30,920 nucleotides of DNA from a virus, in the IMG/VR virus record IMGVR_UViG_3300046737_000183, positions 1 to 30,920 of that record; one strand, 5' to 3'. Positions 29,974 through 30,920 of this stretch are shown here, in pieces. How positions within the stretch are numbered: the first letter of the stretch is position 1; each line of letters begins with the position of its first letter. Position numbers and translations under genes: made by a program. The notes under the pieces are model-generated. The model worked only from the letters and a program-made list of their open reading frames with translations, searched no databases and was not told the origin of the DNA.

Positions 29974-30691
29974 ATTGCCTCCAGAGTCCCCGGGCCGACT
30001 GCGGGTCCGCCACGGCCTTGGCATGGCTTTCCTGCAGGCCCGGAATGTCGTCCTCGACAATGTCGCTCCACGTGCCGCAGTGCAGGTGTGTGTAGGCCTC
30101 GCGCTGCTCGGTTGTGAATTCCTCGCCGGAGATCGCTTGGTACAACAGGCAGGCAGTATCGGCGAACTGCAGGCCCTCGGGCGAGGGCAACCATTGCTGG
30201 CTGACAAGGTCTGGGTCCTGCGGACAATTCACGTTCGGCCGTTTGGCCTTCCAAAGCAGAATCCACTTGCGAAGATCGGAAGGACGAAAGAACAAAAGCG
30301 ACGTGTGAAGCCGTTCCCAGTGGCGGGCGGCGGTTACGGGGTTGCGGTGCGTTGGCTCGAGATCGCCGGCAAATGGATGGTCAAACTCCCAGTTCTCAAT
30401 CGATCGGAAAAAAACCATGTCGGTGTCGCAAATGACATGGTTGCCGTCCTTCTCGGTGAGCAGCCGCTCCTTGACCCAAGCGTCATGCGTTGTGCGCTTT
30501 GCAGGCACCAGAATTGCACCGACTTGCTTGGCTTGGTTCAGGACGTCCTCGTGGACGTTATGCCATCCGTTGAGATAAACGCAAACCGTGGCGCTTGGGA
30601 ATCCCAGACGAAGGGTGCGGAAGACCATTGTTGTCATCGACAACAGTTCGGGCTTCCTGCAGGTAGCTAGAATGTGAACCGTTCGGGTCAT
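29942..30691 (-). CDS. Glycosyltransferase-like protein (GT-A fold, DxD)
   Basis: A 249-residue protein. It begins TVHILATCRKPELLSMTTMV, a nucleotide-sugar binding strand-helix pattern, and has the signature NHVICDTDMVFFRSIEN with DTD at 89-91, the metal and sugar-nucleotide site of GT-A enzymes. Near the C-terminus YTHLHCGTWSDIV has a His-x-x-Gly-x-x pattern like the GT8-type end motif. It may add sugar to a virion protein, to DNA or to a host surface structure. The start ATG 30691 overlaps the previous stop as ATGA. No signal peptide is present, so it acts in the cytoplasm. Confidence 0.75.
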   Translation of the reverse strand: MTRTVHILATCRKPELLSMTTMVFRTLRLGFPSATVCVYLNGWHNVHEDVLNQAKQVGAILVPAKRTTHDAWVKERLLTEKDGNHVICDTDMVFFRSIENWEFDHPFAGDLEPTHRNPVTAARHWERLHTSLLFFRPSDLRKWILLWKAKRPNVNCPQDPDLVSQQWLPSPEGLQFADTACLLYQAISGEEFTTEQREAYTHLHCGTWSDIVEDDIPGLQESHAKAVADPQSARGLWRQYDRWYQEHAD

Positions 30692-30920
30692 TGCCGGTTT
30701 CCATCCTTGTCGTGATGCTCGAGATAGCAGGAGCGGTGCAAGGGAATGCTGACGTGCAGCATGCGGTCATAACCACCGCAGAGCCAGGCAACGACCCGAA
30801 TCATGTCGGCCCCGGTGTGCCGGATGACGTCCGACGTGTATCTGGCCCATTTCTTGTCGCTCTTCTCCATCGCGACCGAGTCCGAGTAGATGCAGGTGAT
30901 GAGCTGAACGATGGGGCGCA
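30688..30920 (-). CDS. C-terminal part of an unknown protein, cut by the right edge
   Basis: The frame is open from the right edge (30920) to its stop at 30688, which overlaps the next ATG as ATGA. The visible 76 residues include IVQLITCIYSDSVAMEKSDK and ADMIRVVAWLCGGYDRMLHV and end in HRSCYLEHHDKDGNRQ. An ATG at 30870 could be a start, giving 60 residues, but the upstream part (PIVQLITCIYSDS) looks like real protein, so I prefer a truncated longer gene. The coupling to the glycosyltransferase-like gene suggests a shared pathway. No motif was recognised. Confidence 0.6.
   Translation of the reverse strand, partial: RPIVQLITCIYSDSVAMEKSDKKWARYTSDVIRHTGADMIRVVAWLCGGYDRMLHVSIPLHRSCYLEHHDKDGNRQ

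Noticed and set aside
29867-30670. Plus-strand frame of 267 residues opposite the glycosyltransferase-like gene
   Set aside because: The minus-strand gene has a DTD motif and ATGA overlap. The opposite frame has neither a ribosome site nor a motif.

Overview
The window is one continuous piece of a tailed double-stranded DNA phage or prophage. It is densely packed: no gap between genes exceeds about 200 bases, and no ribosomal RNA, transfer RNA, insertion sequence or clear host gene was seen. The hallmark genes are a terminase large subunit, a portal protein, an SU10-like (DUF5309) major capsid protein with a scaffold-like partner, a DnaB-type helicase, a DUF1376 replication protein, a tyrosine recombinase, and a 1942-residue large polyvalent (ejection-type) protein with a zincin motif. 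The exported proteins have a style that reminds me of Verrucomicrobia (Asn/Thr/Trp-rich, with phrases such as TNGVW and VTNAVG). I therefore suspect a verrucomicrobial or related PVC-group host, but this is an impression and not a proof.

Layout. A long leftward transcription unit starts near 19024 and runs off the left edge. It opens with small regulatory-type genes (ribbon-helix-helix, small membrane protein, zinc ribbon, AT-hook, two HTH-like proteins; 15895-19024). Next come an uncharacterised gene and a tandem pair of small paralogues that resemble the Acb2/Tad1 hairpin family (14617-15206). A run of four exported or membrane-anchored proteins follows, the last being a probable trypsin-like serine protease (12143-14580, with one small unplaced gene among them). 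After several small genes come DUF1376 and DnaB (8123-10644), then packaging and head genes: a terminase neighbour, TerL, an HTH-like small protein, portal, a terminator, scaffold, capsid and a decoration-type protein, followed by another terminator (145-3110). Most neighbouring genes in this unit overlap by 1-4 bases (ATGA, GTGA, TGATG), which gives strong internal support for the starts chosen.

A short rightward unit (19115-22780) diverges from the leftward one across a 90-base promoter/operator region. It carries a gene with an internal duplication, a small gene, the integrase, and then small genes that include a duplicated two-gene cassette (a GEEITP-ending protein followed by a zinc-ribbon protein, twice). 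It collides tail to tail with the end of a second leftward unit (22742-30920). That unit encodes virion-type proteins: an edge-truncated gene, a DxD glycosyltransferase-like protein, a small protein, a coiled-coil protein and the 1942-residue polyvalent protein. Virion genes lie at both edges with the same orientation and the integrase sits inside, so the simplest reading is a circular or circularly permuted genome cut within its structural region.

The most unusual parts are the Acb2-like paralogue pair (possible anti-CBASS nucleotide sponges), the exported protease cluster inside the early operon, and the duplicated cassette after the integrase.
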